This document shows positions 22,010 to 35,940 of a stretch of 48,839 nucleotides of DNA, one piece after another (position 1 is the first letter of the stretch; the number at the start of each line of letters is the position of its first letter). A program made the translations under genes and the position numbers. Source of the stretch: Xylaria sp. FL1777 (lineage: Eukaryota; Ascomycota; Sordariomycetes; Xylariales; Xylariaceae); assembly GCA_022578965.1 (NCBI GenBank), contig MU400772.1, positions 1 to 48,839 of the forward strand, given 5' to 3'. Under the pieces are notes generated by a model, which was not told where the DNA came from, did no database searches, and was given only the letters and a program-made list of their open reading frames with translations.

Positions 22010-22450
22010 CTTTTTTAAAAGTAATTACTATATTTCTGCTATATAGCTTTTTAGCAATAATTATATTACTATTTATAAGCGCTATATTTATTGCTTTAAT
22101 AATATTAGCTAGTGTTTTATTTTTAAAATTATTAGTTTATTTTTTAACTTTAATTAGTACTTTTTTGTTTTATTTAAACAGCATTGCTTTATTGTTGCAA
22201 ACTAGCTATAAAGCTGCAACTTATGCTTAAAATTTTAGCATGTTTATATTTAACAAAGTTTATTAAAAAAGCTTTTAAACAGTATTTTTAACGCTTTTTT
22301 AGTTAGCTTTTATAATAGCATTTAAATTATAACAAGTTATAAATATATTAAGATTATTTCTGTTGTTAAGCTTTATGCTTTATTAGCTTTTTTAAGCTTT
22401 TTTTAACGTATGCATTATTTATGCCTTTTTTACGTCCTTTTAAAAAAAAA
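22010..22450 (-). pseudogene. LINE ORF1 (gag-like) remnant
   Basis: The minus-strand reading ends with NSNIIIAKKLYSRNIVITFK, then KAMLQKAKKKKQIIKAF, matching the pattern of an RNA-binding fold before the zinc knuckles in Tad-like ORF1 proteins (variable residue, LxSGDIVLTF, then WVKAFG). The zinc knuckles themselves were not located. Confidence 0.55.
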
Positions 22451-22790
22451 TTTCTTTTGCTATCTTTTTTTCTATTAGTAGCTATAGTACTAATTTTATA
22501 ATTTTGTTAACTATTTTTTACATACTAAAAAGTCCGTTAGCTTTACGTTTTCTATTAAAACGCTACTACTTTATAGTTATATTGCTAGTAGGTCTTAGTA
22601 GCACATTAGTTGCGTTTTTAACAAATAAATTGTTTAACACCATTTTTCCGTTTTTTATTATATTTGCACTCCGCAAATAAAATGCAACCCACTTAGTAAA
22701 TAAAAGTTGCTACGCTAATTCTAGCAATCTTAATTATTTAATGATTAAGCTCAAACTTACAAAGTTATAGTTAAGTATAAAGAATTTAAA

Positions 22791-24575
22791 AAAGGTCTTT
22801 TTTAACCTTGTTTATTATAAATTTAAAAGCATAAATTTAATATAACTAATTTTCTTTTTTTATAAGTTATAACTATGTTTTATTATTTCTTTTATTTTTT
22901 ATAATAGTAAGCTAATTTAATAATATAACTTATAATATATAAAACTACTTAAACATAAAATATAATATAAAACTTAAGTTTATTAATTATTTAAAAATAA
23001 TTATTAATTAATATAATGCTTTAATATATAATATCATTTTTTTTTAATTAATTATGTATTAATATAAAATAACTATAATAAGTAGCTTAATATATTATAA
23101 TGTGTTTTTTTTTACTTATATTAACTTTTGTTTTAAATAAATTATTTTAAAACTAATAAAAACACTATATTAATAAATAATATTTTAAATTATTTAAGAT
23201 TTTTTATAAAACTTCATATATTTATTTTTAATGTTAAATAAAATAATTTAAATTAGCATTAGCTTTTTATAATAATTATAACTAGTGTTATAAATTATAT
23301 ATATATTTAATTTACTTAAAAATAAAAATAAAAAGCATTAATTTTTTTAATTTGTTTTTTGTAATATAATTTAAAAACTAAAAGTTTAGTTTTTGTTTTT
23401 ATAATTATTATTATTTTAATTAAAGTTAACAAAAAACAATAAGTATTAATATTAGCTTTAATTTATATATTTAACTTAATATAATATATTATTAAAAAAA
23501 TACTTAGTAATATAATTTGCTATTAAAATATTAATATAATAAATATTATTAATTTTATTAATTATAACAAAAAAAACTTAAATATTAAAAATATAAACCT
23601 AATGATTTTTATTATTAATAAAAATAAAAAAAACTTTATATTTTGTATTATAATTAATATAATTAAGTTTATTAGCACTAAAAAGCTAAGTTTGCTATTT
23701 ATAGCTAATTTATTATTATTATATTATTAAAAGCATATTTAAAAACAATTAACATTTATTATAGCATTAAAGCATATTAATATAATTATAATTACTATTA
23801 AAAAAAATATAACTAATTTAAAAACTAAAATGTTGTTTTATATTTTTTAAATTATAAAATTTATTAATAAAAGCTTATTTATTATTTAGTTGCTTATTAT
23901 ATTAATACTTTTTAAGCACTTTATTTTTAATAATAAAAATATAATTAATATTAAAACTAAAAATGTTTTTTATATACTTTTTAATTAAAGCTTTATTAAA
24001 ACAATAATATTAATAATAAACGTTTTAAATATAACGCTATTTTTTAATATTATTAATATAAATACTTTAGCATTTTTAACTTGGTTTATTAATTTAAAAA
24101 CAATTAATAAAAACAATATTAACTTTAATTTAGCTTTAAATTAAAATAATAATAATAAAGCTATTATTTTTATGTGTAATTTTTATAAAAAAGCTTATAT
24201 AACTAATAAAAATATAAAAAATGATATATTGCTTATAATTATATATTGCTTAAAACGTAACATTTTAAAGGCTTATAAAAAAAAGCAATAATTAAAAAAA
24301 AATAGATTTTTTTATTATATTTTAATATAAATTAATAAATGTTTTTTTTTTAGCTATAAGTTTTATTTTTTATTTATTAAGTTATATTAAAAAAATATAA
24401 AATTTTATTATCTATTATTATTATAGCTATATTATTACTTATTTTATATAATATAATATTATTACTTATTTTTAATTTTATTTTTGCTTATATTTATTTA
24501 TATTTAGCTATATTTATATTAATATATTTAACTTTTTATATAAGTTTTAAAACTATTTTTAAAATATATTTTATT
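22791..24575. other. A+T-rich stretch, no element assigned
   Basis: Contains long TAATATA-type sequence and a TTTTTTAACCTTG resembling the hAT-like right end near 22795-22808, but no left partner, target duplication or coding trace was found. Probably very old decayed transposon DNA. Confidence 0.35.
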
Positions 24576-24588
24576 ATATATTTATTAA

Positions 24589-26783
24589 TACTTGCAGCAC
24601 ACTAAAAAAGCAAACAAATTTTTAACTAAGCTACTAATTATTATGCAACCTAAAAAAAGCACGTAGAATAGCTAAATAAGTTCTAAATACAAAAAAGCTT
24701 AGCTATTATAACGTAGCTAAAAAACTAATTAAGTTATAAGCAGCTATAAAAACACAGAAACAAAGGCCTTTAAATACAAAGCAAAAATAGCTAAGCATTA
24801 ATACTAGCTTTTTTTTAAGCTAAAAAAGGTTTACTATAATTATAAAACAAAAGCTAAAGCATTTGTTATAAAGCTATTTATTACTTATAGTTTTAAGAAG
24901 GCTATTTATTATAAGTTTACATTTATAAACTTTAAAGTAAAGCATAATATAATAAAGTATTAAAAACAACAATATAAAATTATAAACATAGAACTATAAA
25001 AGTTAAAAAGCATACATTATAAAAAAGCAAAGCAATTAAGCAATTTTATTAGCTATTAAATATTAAAATTTTATTAAAACTTTTAGCTATTAAATATATA
25101 ATAATGCTAACTTTTAAAAGTTATATAAATACTTTTTAACTAGCTTATTTATGTAAAACTTTTAGCTTTTTTACTTATTATAGCTTTTTTTGCTTTTTTA
25201 ATTATAACTTAAAGTTATATATTAGTTATAAGTGCAGCTTAAATATTTTTATTAGTACAAAAATAGCACGTAGCTATATAAGCTTTAATAAATAATTAAA
25301 GTTTTTTATTAATTTTTTTAAGCTAAAAAATAATTAGTAATACTTAAAATTAAAAAAAGTTTAATAGTTAAAATAAACATAAAGTAAAGCTTAAAAACAT
25401 GTAAATATTAATATAGTTAAAAGTACTTATAAAATTATAACTGTTATTTTTAACGTTTATTTTACTTTTTTTGCATTATAAACATTTAATAAACTTGCTA
25501 ATAATATTATAAATATAAAAGTTATTAATATTTTTATATAGTTAACGTAAAAAAAACAGCAATAAAAAATATATAATATATTATTATAACATAAGTAATA
25601 TAATAATAGCATAGCTTAAGCATTTTAGCATACTTAATAAATATAAATTTTAAAGCTATTAATAATACTTTAGCATAAAGTACTAAAGCATTTACTTTTA
25701 TTTCAAAAATTAGCATTATAGCAAAAAAACATAACAATAAGCAGTTATAAAAGCTTAAACTATATAATAGCAAACTATTAGCTATTTTATTTAATATTAT
25801 AAATTAAATAGCTAATAAAAACTACAGCAAAATAACTTATAACTTTAAATATATAAGCTTAATACTAATTAATATATATACTTAAGCTAAGCTAATTATA
25901 AATATATATTATAAAAAGCATAATAGCTATAGCAAAATAAATTTTTATATAACTATAATATATTAGCAACTAATTATATTATAAACTAAACACTTTAATA
26001 TATTAAAGCAAACATAAGTTAAGCATATAATAATAATAGTAATAAAAATAATAAAATTAATAATTAAAAAAAAAAAATTAGCATAAATAGCTAAGTAAAA
26101 TAGCTTACTACTTATTACTATTTTATACTGCTAAATATATAAGCTATTTATAAATTATGCTTATTTAATAAACTTATTATAAAAAGCATAAAAGCAGCTT
26201 AAAAAATAAATATACAAATAATAAACTAAAAAGTAATAAGCAATTAACTTTGCTTATAATTTAATTATAATTTAGTTATAAAAAAGCTAGTATAGCAAAA
26301 AGCTAGTAGTAATACTAAAGCAAGCAAACTATAATGCATTAGCAATACGATAAAAAAAAATTTAAAAAAAAACTAAAAAAAAAAAGCAGCATATTTAGCT
26401 AAATAAATGCTAAAACTAAAAAAACTGCTACAAGCAGCATAAAGCAAGCAGCAATACTAAAGCAAGCAAACTACAAAGCAAAAAAAATACAAAAAAAAAA
26501 AACTATAAAATAATTATATAAAAGTATATATACTTAGTTAACAACATAATGCAAGTAAACAAATAACTTAAAAGCAAAGAAATAAAAAGCAAAACACTTA
26601 ATAAAATCATAGCAAAACTAGTATAACCTAAGAATAAATACAGAATGTTTTTACTTAGCTATTAAAAAAAAAGTAAGCCGCTTATAGCTCGCCTTTAACC
26701 CAAAAGCACAGTTTTTACTTATACATATAAAAAATAAAAACCAGCATAGCTAGTAAGCTATTAGCCTAAATAATACAATATAT
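24589..26783 (+). mobile_element. 2.2-kb retroposon, copy 1
   Basis: Flanked by 13-bp duplications ATATATTTATTAA (24576-24588 and 26784-26796). The 5' end is TACTTGCAGCACAC (CACCTGCAG in other copies) and the 3' end TATTAGCCTAAATAATACAA. There are no terminal inverted or long terminal repeats. One plus-strand frame is almost free of codons other than RIP-type TAA and TAG, so it may have coded one Lys/Gln-rich protein, but no reverse transcriptase, endonuclease, DDE or recombinase motif was found. Family and function are unknown. It shares its 3' tail with the SINEs, so it probably used the same LINE machinery. Confidence 0.85.
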
Positions 26784-26893
26784 ATATATTTATTAAGTTA
26801 ATAAAACTAAACTATTATAATATATATTTTAAGTTATATAAAGCTTTAAAATAAATTAAACAAAAAAAATTTTTTTTTTTAATTTGTTATTAT

Positions 26894-27721
26894 TAAGGTT
26901 AAAAAATTAGTACTTAGTATAAAAACTAATTTTAGTAATACTAAATTAATATTAATATTAATACTAAAGTTTAAGTATTAATTTAGTATTAATACTATTA
27001 AGTATTAAACTAAATTAATATTTAGTAATACTAAAAACTAATGTAGTAGTACTAAAAGTATTAATTTTTAAGTTTTTTTTAAAAAAAAAAAGGTTTTCAT
27101 TAATATATTTTATTAAACCTTAAGAAATAAATTTAAAAAAAATACATTATTATATAAAACCAATAAAGGTATTTTTTATATTTAATTATAAATAGCTTAT
27201 GTAATAATATATATTAAATTTAGCTATAATATATTAAAAAACTAGTTAAAATATATAAAAAACTAATTAAAAATCACTTTAATTTATTAAAAAGTTAATT
27301 TTTAAAAAGTTTTTAAATAAAAACGCTAATAGTTTATTTTATTTAAAAAGAATTATTATTTAATACTTAATAATTTATTATTTTATAACAGTTTTTATTT
27401 AAATTTAATTTAAAAAAACATAATAAAACATTATTAAATTACTTAAAACTTATTATATAAAACACAATAATGTTTATTAAATTAAAAACAATTATTGATT
27501 TATTATTTTATTAAGTGAAAAAATATTTATTTTTTTTAATATTATTATATTTTAGTACTTTTAGTACTTTTAGTACTATTAAGCTAGTATTTTTAATATT
27601 TAGTATTAATATTAATACTATATAATATTAAACTAGCTTAATATTAATACTAAATAATATTAAACTAATTTAGTATTAATAATATTAAATACTAAATTAG
27701 TAATATTAATTTTTAACCTTA
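26894..27721. mobile_element. hAT-like non-autonomous element, complete, 828 bp
   Basis: Starts TAAGGTTAAAAAATTAG and ends TAATTTTTAACCTTA... as inverted ends (TAAGGTT and AACCTTA). It is collinear, in inverted orientation, with the copies at 13890 and 16131. It is the uninterrupted version of the 16131 copy. The flanking 8-mers do not match, so later change or recombination at the borders is likely. Confidence 0.8.
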
Positions 27722-29323
27722 AATATACTTAAAGTGTTTATATTATTACTAAAAATAAAAGCGTTTATAGCTTAAAAAGCTGCTATAATAATAAAAGTAC
27801 TAATAACTATTTTTATAAAAGTATAGCTAAAAATAGTAATATTATTATTATTTTTTTAAAGCGTTAATATTATAGCTATAACTTTAGCTTTTTTATAATA
27901 AAATGCTTATTAAAAGTTTTAGTATTATTATTTAAGCTATTATTTTTATTATTATTAAAAAAGTTTAATAAAGCAAAAGTAGCTAATATAATATATTTAT
28001 AGCTTTATATTTTAGTACTAAATGTTTAATTATATTAATTATTATTATATTTATATAATTTATTGCTATTTTAAAATTATGTAAAAATAATTAGTTATAT
28101 ATAAACGTTATTATAATATATATTGCTTTATAAAGATTATGCGTTAAAATAGCTTTTTTTTAAAGCTTTAAAACTATAAGCTAAATAATAGCTTTGCTTT
28201 TATATTAATTCATTTAACTTTTAAACATAATATAAACATGTTTATTATTAAAAAACGCGTTATTTTAAATAAACTTATTAATAATAAATTTAAACTAAAG
28301 CTTTTTTATATTATAAACTAGCTTAATTTATTTAGTATATATATTATTATTTTAACTACTAAAATATTTAATTATATATTGCTATAAACTTTAAAAAATT
28401 AAAAATATAAATATTTTTTAGAAAAAAAAACATATAGTAGCTAATAAAAAAAAGCAAAAAAAAAAGCTAAAGCTTATATAGCTTTTATATTAAAAACAAA
28501 AATAAAAACATTAATACTTTTTATATTAAAGCAAAAAAAGCGCAAATAATTAAGCAAAGTAAAAAAGCTTACTTATTAGCTTATATAATAAATAAGCTTT
28601 AATAAAAACAAGCTAACTAGTGTTTTTTATTGCTTATTAAAACAAATAAGCTATTATTATTAACTTTTAAAAAAAAGTTAACATAAACTTTAATAAATTT
28701 AAATAATTTTAAAAAAAACTAATATAAATTAAGTTATTAATATAATTAAATAATTTTTAAGCAATAATAAACATAACAGCAATTTTTAAATTACTAAAAA
28801 CTTAAGTAAGCTAAATAAAAGCATTGCTAATTTATTTATAATAACTTAAAACAAATGCTTTAAATATATAATTAAAGCTTTTAAAATAACTAAAATAAAA
28901 CATTTAAAAACTAAAATAAATTTTTTTTTTATTAATTTATATTTTAGCAATAAAATGGCTGCTTATAAACATTATATAAAAAGCTTAGCTTTAAAAAAAT
29001 TAATTTAATAAACAATAATAAAAATCAAAACTTTTATTTAAAATATAAGAACTTAAAAAGCTAAAAACTAACTTAAAAGCAAACTTATAAATAACTAAAA
29101 AAATATAGCTAAAAAAAATCTAACGTTAAAACTTAAAACTAAACTTTTAGCTAAAAAAGTAATTAAAAGAAAAAAAACCAAAATTGTGCTTAAAAAAATA
29201 AATAAGCATAACTTAAAAAAATCTAATGCTAAAACTAAACTTTTAGCTAAAAAAGTAATTAAAAAAAAAACCTAAAATTATGTTTAAAAAATTAAATAAA
29301 CACATAAATTTAAACTAAAATAA

Positions 29324-29817
29324 TGTTACGAAATTAGCACAGGGGTAGCCTTTAGAGCGGCTTAATGCTTTTATACATACTTTGCACTTTTTTTTTTGCT
29401 AGCTAAAGCCGAAGTTATATAATGACTTACTTAGCTTACTAAGCTTATAGTAATCTAAAGCTTACTAGGCTTACAGTAATTTAAAGCTTACTAAGCTTAC
29501 AGTAATTTAGTGCTTACTAAACTTGCAGTAATTTAAAAGAAGTTACTACTTTTTTTACTTTTTTTTTATTTATATAATTATACATTTTCTGTATTTAATT
29601 ATTTACTTAGTTTTAGTTCTTTAGTTATTAATTTCTTATAACTGCTAAGCACTAATATATTTATTACTTTTAATTCTTTAAAACTTTTATTAATGCATAG
29701 TAGTAAAAATACCCTAAAAACCTCCTTAACGGACTACTATTAAAAATCTTATTATTATTTGCAAATTAAAACCTTAAAAGTAAACCTATTATATTAATAT
29801 ATAATAAGTTTGTTATA
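29324..29817 (+). repeat. left LTR (494 bp)
   Basis: Aligns over its whole length with 36529-37022. It keeps GCACAGGGGTAGCC where the right LTR has GTACAGAAGTAGCT, so the two identical-at-birth LTRs have been mutated independently. Confidence 0.92.
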
Positions 29818-29899
29818 CTTTAATAGCTTTTTAATTAATAAAACTTAACATATAAAAACAAATACCAGTATAAAAAGTTAAATAATAAACGATTTATAA

Positions 29900-32800
29900 A
29901 ATAAACTTTTAAAAGTATACTAAAAAGATATTTAAAAAATAAAAATGCTAAATAGCATTATATAAATAAACTTTATTTAATAATTAATAAACTAAATCTA
30001 GGTTATACTACTAAAAATAAAAAGTTAAAAATTAAGTTTAAAAATCTTAAAGACTTTTAAAATTAGCAACGTATTAAAACAACAAACTTTAGTACTTTTA
30101 CTAGCTACTTTTATTAAAGAAAAAGCAGTAGCAAAAAAAAAAAAGTTAAGCAGTAGTAGTAAAAAAAAACTAACGTTAATACTAGCGCTATAAAGCAAAC
30201 TAGTTGCTTTAACTTAAAGAATAGCTTAAATACTAAGCGTTATAACTTTTAAACTAGTATAAATATTAGCTATAGTAATTAAAGCAGCAATAATAATTGC
30301 TATTATAATAATAAATTAAGGCTTTAAATAAATAATTATACTATAACTAATATTAATACTACTACTAGTAAACCTAACGCTTATTTTTATTATTGCTATA
30401 TTTAAAGTAATAACTTAAAATAAAAAACCTAACTTTTTACTGCTATTATTGCTTTTATTATTAAGATTATTTATAATATTAAAAATGTTAAACATTAAAA
30501 GTTTTAAACTTATTGCTTTAAAGCTTTATAATAAATTTACAAATATAAAAGCTTTTTTAATTTATGCTAAACTTTATTTAAAATAGCATTTTACTACTAT
30601 TACAAAAAAAAATCAAAAAGTAATAACTATTTTATAATTTCTATTAAAAAAAGTATTAAAATAGTTTTAACTTATTTTAAAAGATTTCCTAAAAGCTAAT
30701 AAGTTAACTAACCTTAAGCTAAAAACAAAAAAAAATTTTAAAAACTATATTAAGTTTAAAAATCAAATAAAAGCACTATTTAAAGATACTTAAAAGGCAA
30801 AACACGTAAAAAAAGCACTTTACTGCTTAAAACAAACAAAAGCAGCAATAAATTATGCTATAAAGTTTAAACAATTAGCAGCAATTTTAAGATTGCTTAA
30901 ATTTGCATTGTTTTACTTATTTTATAGTAAACTTAAAACCTAAGTTTAAAACAAACTATATAAAATAAATAAATTAGCAAAAATTAATACATATATTAAT
31001 ATAGCTATTATAATTAATTAATAATTATTTAATTAGTACTTTAAAACTAAAAAAACCAAAAAAAACAAAAAAAAGAATACTTAAAAAAGTATTAAACAGA
31101 AATCTAAGCAAATTAATAAAGTTCAGAAATAATAATTCTAAAATATATTTAAAGTTAAATGTTATAACTGTAAAAAAAAAGAATACTTTTAAAAATAATG
31201 CTAATCTAAAAAAAAAAACAAAAAAAAAAGCTATAAAAAAGAAAAGATCTTTTAACTTAAGAAAAAAGTATAAGTTATAAAAGTTTAAAACAACAAAAAA
31301 CAACAAAGCAATTCAAAAAATACGTTTTTAAAGCAAAAGTATAAAATTGCTGTTTTAAATTAAAACAAAAGTGCTATACTAAACAAATTTAAATGCTTTA
31401 TTTATATAGGTTAAAATAAACAAGCATGCAAATATTATTTAAAAGCTTTGCAGTTATTAAAACAAATTACAAAAAAATATATTTGTTATACAAATAATTT
31501 AAGTTATTTAATATATAACTTAAAAAAATAGTTTAACTAAAAGTAGCAAACAACAAAAAGTAGTAAGTTAATATAGTTAGCAGATTTATAAAACTATAAA
31601 AACTTTAAATTACTAAAGCTTAAAATATAGCTTAAAAAAAAGTTATGTTTAAAAAAATAAAACTATAACTATAAATAGTATAATTACTAAACTAATTATA
31701 AACTACTAAAACACTTAATTGCTAAATAAACCTAAAAAAACAGAATTTATAAAACTTTAAAACAAAAATAAATAAGATTAAAAGCTATAAAAAACACTAT
31801 AAAAAAAAAACTAATAAAAATAAATAAAGTATTTTTATAGCTTAAACTGCTTTAAATATAACAAAATAAAAAAGCATTAATAGTTAGCGCAAAAACTAAT
31901 ATATTTTAAAAACTAAAGCTAGCAATTTAACTAATTACTAAGAATTACTACTATAATAAAACTATAATAAAAAACAATAATAATATTTTACGCTTAAAAG
32001 ATCTAAAATATAATAAAGTACTATAAAATTGCTATATAATATATTATTGCTATTAATACTTACTTAATAAATTAAAAAATAATTAGTTTTTTAAACAAAT
32101 TGCAAAAACAAAAATATAGAACTTTTACAAATTAAAATAGTTAATTATAACTATAGTTTATTATAAAGATTTACAAAAATTTGCAACATTTAAAAAAAAT
32201 TCTAATTATATTTATAACATTATTTTAAAAGAATATAAAAATAACTGCTATAAATATTACTAGTTAATTAAAGCATAATTGTACTAAAAAATAGTTACTA
32301 AAAGCAAAAGAGCTTAAAAACTATAATTTAAAGCTTACTTAAAAGCAAAAACAAAACAAAATACAATAATATTTAAAGTACTAAATAAAACAAGCACTTA
32401 AACATTTTACAAAAAAAAATTAAAAAACAAAATAAACACTTGCTAAAAAAGCAGCAAATAGCTAAAAAAACTAAAGCTTTACATAAAGTTTAATATAATA
32501 ACTAGCAAAACTAATTCGAAGTTAAACTTATATATTAAAAAAAAAAATATACCATTTTAATTAACTTAAAAGCATAAGCTAACATAATTTTACTTAAAGT
32601 AGCAAAATAAAATAAAATTCTTTAAAAATATAAGCAAAAATCCTAAAAAATTAAAAGATTTAATAAAAGCACTTTTAGCTATAATAATAGTTACATACTT
32701 AAAAAAACCAAACCTTTTAATATATTTATATAAAAACACAAAAAACAAATTGTATTAAATATTACTAATATATTTAATTATAACATTATTTTAGAAATAT

Positions 32801-35800
32801 TATAGCTAAAGACTAATAATTTTTTAATCCGATAAAAAGCAAAAACTATTAATTAAAAAAGTAAAAAATAAAGCAAAAAAATCAAAAAAATCGCAAAAGA
32901 AATTCTGAACAAAATACTAAAAGTATATTATAAATTTTATAAACTATTTAAAGAAAAAAAAAAAGAAGAACTTTTTAAATATAGCCTATAAAACTATTAT
33001 ATTTTTATTAAAAAAGGATGTTAACTAAAGCTTTATTAAGTATACTATATAAACTTAAACAAAATAAACGCTTTATAAAAATATATTTAAAAAAACTTAG
33101 CAAAAAGATTTTTAAAGAAATCTTAATTATTTGTTAAATATTTTATAGTACTAATACTTAAAATAAAAAATAAAAAACAACTAATTAATAAAAAAAAAAA
33201 ACTAATATAGCAAATAATAGTTAACTATTAACTATTAAACGTAATTATTATTATAAATAAATACCTTTTTACTTTATTAGTAACTATAAAAAAAAACATT
33301 AGCTAAACAAAATAATTTATAGTAGTTAATATTTTAAATAAATATTATGCTATTAAAATAGCTAAAGAAAAAAAATAAAAAACTGCTATATAAATAATAT
33401 ATAAACTATATAAATATATAGTTATGCTATAAAAACTATAAAACATATTAGCTAGCTTTTAACATATAATAATAACAATTCTACAAAAGTTTTTAAATAA
33501 GTTTATGTTTATTTATTTAAATAATATCTTGATTTATTTTAAAACATTAAAAAAACATTAAAAACACATAACTTAAGTATTAAAAACATTTAAATAAGTA
33601 AAATTATAACTTAACACAAAAAAATATATATAACATATATAAAAAATCGACTTTTTAAAATTTATAATTACCTTAAAACAAATATAAATTTAATAATTAA
33701 AGATTAACATAGTATAAAACTAAAAAATATTTAACTTAGCTACTATTATAAACATATAATAAGTATTAAGATTTTTAAACTATGTTTAAATATTAATTTA
33801 AAACTTTAAAAAAATAGCATTTTACTTTATAAAGTATACAAAAAAAAAATATAAAAAAAAATCTTTTTTAATTTTAAAAGAAACTTAAAAAGCTTTTAAA
33901 AAACTAAAACTAAAAGTTATTTTTAACTTTATAATTAAACTATTTAATTTACAGAAAAAAAAAAAACTAAAAATAAATGTTTTAAATAATATAATTGCAG
34001 AAGTTTTAAAACAACTAAAAAACAACAAAAAATAGCACTTAATAGCTTATTACTTTAAAGCACTACAAAATGTAGCATTATAATACCTTATATATAACAA
34101 AGAACTGCTTATAATTATTATAGCACTTAAAAAGTAAAAACTATTCTTTATAAAAACTATAAAGCTAATTAAAATTTATTTAAATTATTAAAACTTAACA
34201 AAATTTATAACTATATAAAAAATTACTAAATAATATAAAAATTAAATGGTTTTTTTTTTTAAGTTTAACTTTAAAATATATTATATTAAAAAAAAAAAAT
34301 ATTTAAGCAAACATACTTAGTTAATAAAGTTAAAAAAGATTTAAAGTTTTAAAAAAAAACATTTAAGTATTATATCCCTAAGAAAATAAAAGCTTAAAAA
34401 TTAAAGTTATACTTAAAGACCTTATAAATATATAGCTATAATAAGCTTATAACTTAAAAAAGTTAGCATAATTACAAGAATATAAAAAATTAAAAAATAA
34501 TAAGCTAATATATAAACATAAGGTTTATTTATTAAAATCTTTATAAAACAAATTTATTAAAAAATTTTACAAACACTTATTATATAAACATTAAAAAGCA
34601 ATAAAAACAGTTTAACAATTATAAAAAAAGTACAATTTTTTAAAACTATAAAACATAGTTAAATTTATTATAAAAAAATGTAATATTTATAACAAAGCTA
34701 AAGTAGCTTAATATAAGCTTTATAAACTGCTATAACTTATATAAATACTTAAATAAGCATAGCATACTATTACTTAAAATTTTATTATAGCATTACTTTT
34801 ATTAATTAATTTAGTTATAAAAGTATAATATAATAGAATATAAGTTATTATTAATAAACTTATTAAATATGCTTACTTTTTACTGTTTAAAGAAAATATA
34901 ATAGTTAAACAATTTATATACGCTTTTATATGCTAATATTTAAATAAACATAAGCTATTAAAAAAAATTATTTTAAACCGAAATAAATTATTTATTTTTA
35001 AGTTTAAAACTAGCTTTTTTAAACTTATTAGTATTAAACTAAAGTTTTTAACTGCTTATTATTTATAAATAAATAAACAAACAAAAAAACTAAACTAAAT
35101 ATTAAAACAATATTTATAAAGTTATATTAACTATTAATAAAATAATTAGGTAAAACTATTACTAATAGCATAAATTTTATATAATATATTAATAAACAAA
35201 AATATAAATATATCTTTATATAAAGCTGTTTATAAATAGTAAACAACTATTAAAAAACAAAAAAAAACATTAATAAAAGCATTTGTTATTTTAACTATAG
35301 TACTTTAAGCAAAAACTATTGCAACAAAGATTAAAACGTTATAAGCTAAACTATAATTATGCTTTTAATTTTTATAACAACAGATGTTAATATATTATAA
35401 CAAAAAACGAACTAAAAAACTAACTTTTAAAAAAAAAAACAAAGTTTATTTACTATAACAAAAATAAAACGTAAACATTAATATTTTTTAAATTAAAACA
35501 AAATAACTAAATAATAAATTAAAATTTAAAAAATTTAGCTTTTTTAAAATTAAAGAAGTTATTTTACTTATTAATTATAAACTATTATTATTAAAGAATA
35601 TGTAAATTTACCTTATTTTTTACATTTTTTTATTAAAACTAGCACTTATTAAAACACTTATTAAAACATAACTAAAAATAAAAATAAATTAAAACGTTTA
35701 TAAAGTTAAAAATATATTAGATTTTTATTAAAATAATAATAACTTAAAGTATTTTATTAAATAAAAAAAATATTTATATGTTAATAATATTTAGAAACTT

Positions 35801-35940
35801 AAAAAACACCTAAAAACTGCTAAAGTAGTTATAAATTAGTTTTACTATTAATACTTTAACTGCTTAAAACTAAAAAAAAAAAGTTAACTTTAAAAAAAAC
35901 GCTTAAAAAATTTTAATTAAACTTAAATAAAACAGCTTGC
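29900..35940 (+). pseudogene. chromovirus gag-pol remnant
   Basis: Gag should lie at about 29900-31450. Reverse transcriptase follows at about 33000-33900, with YLDDILIYS read YLNNILIYF at 33514-33531. RNase H lies at about 33950-34230 (IAYYFKALQNVALQ, then YNKELLIIIIALKK). The integrase zinc region has paired His near 34575-34592 and the CNIYNKAK cysteine pair near 34673-34690, then IVDKLTKYAYFL-type sequence. The chromodomain is at about 35700-35850 (VKNILDFY, NNNLKYFIKWKKYPYVNNTW, EKHLKTAKVV when stops are read as Gln or Trp). Stops throughout are RIP-type, so no protein is made. Confidence 0.88.

Larger units (their letters stand above)
17654..22790 (-). mobile_element. Tad1-like LINE, longest copy
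   Basis: A non-LTR retrotransposon of about 5.1 kb read right to left. The 3' end lies at the left, with a TTATTAATAATAATAAC-like tail touching the hAT-like element. Conceptual reading gives, in order, an ORF1 (gag-like) segment at about 22450-22010, an area where the endonuclease should lie, a reverse transcriptase at about 20000-18800, and a terminal region toward 17700. All frames are broken by RIP-type stops. The 5' boundary near 22790 is approximate. Confidence 0.82.

Noticed and set aside
25534..25773. Possible conserved small membrane protein (also at 40026, 43246 and 47516)
   Set aside because: Conserved only because it is the complement of a repeated element; explained by strand-asymmetric stop creation.
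24589..26783. 2.2-kb element as a pogo-type or other DNA transposon
   Set aside because: No terminal inverted repeats, and duplications are 12-15 bp and variable, not TA. No DDE motif was found.
31025..31306. Open frame of 93 codons on the minus strand
   Set aside because: Antisense to the gag region of the chromovirus; same RIP artefact.
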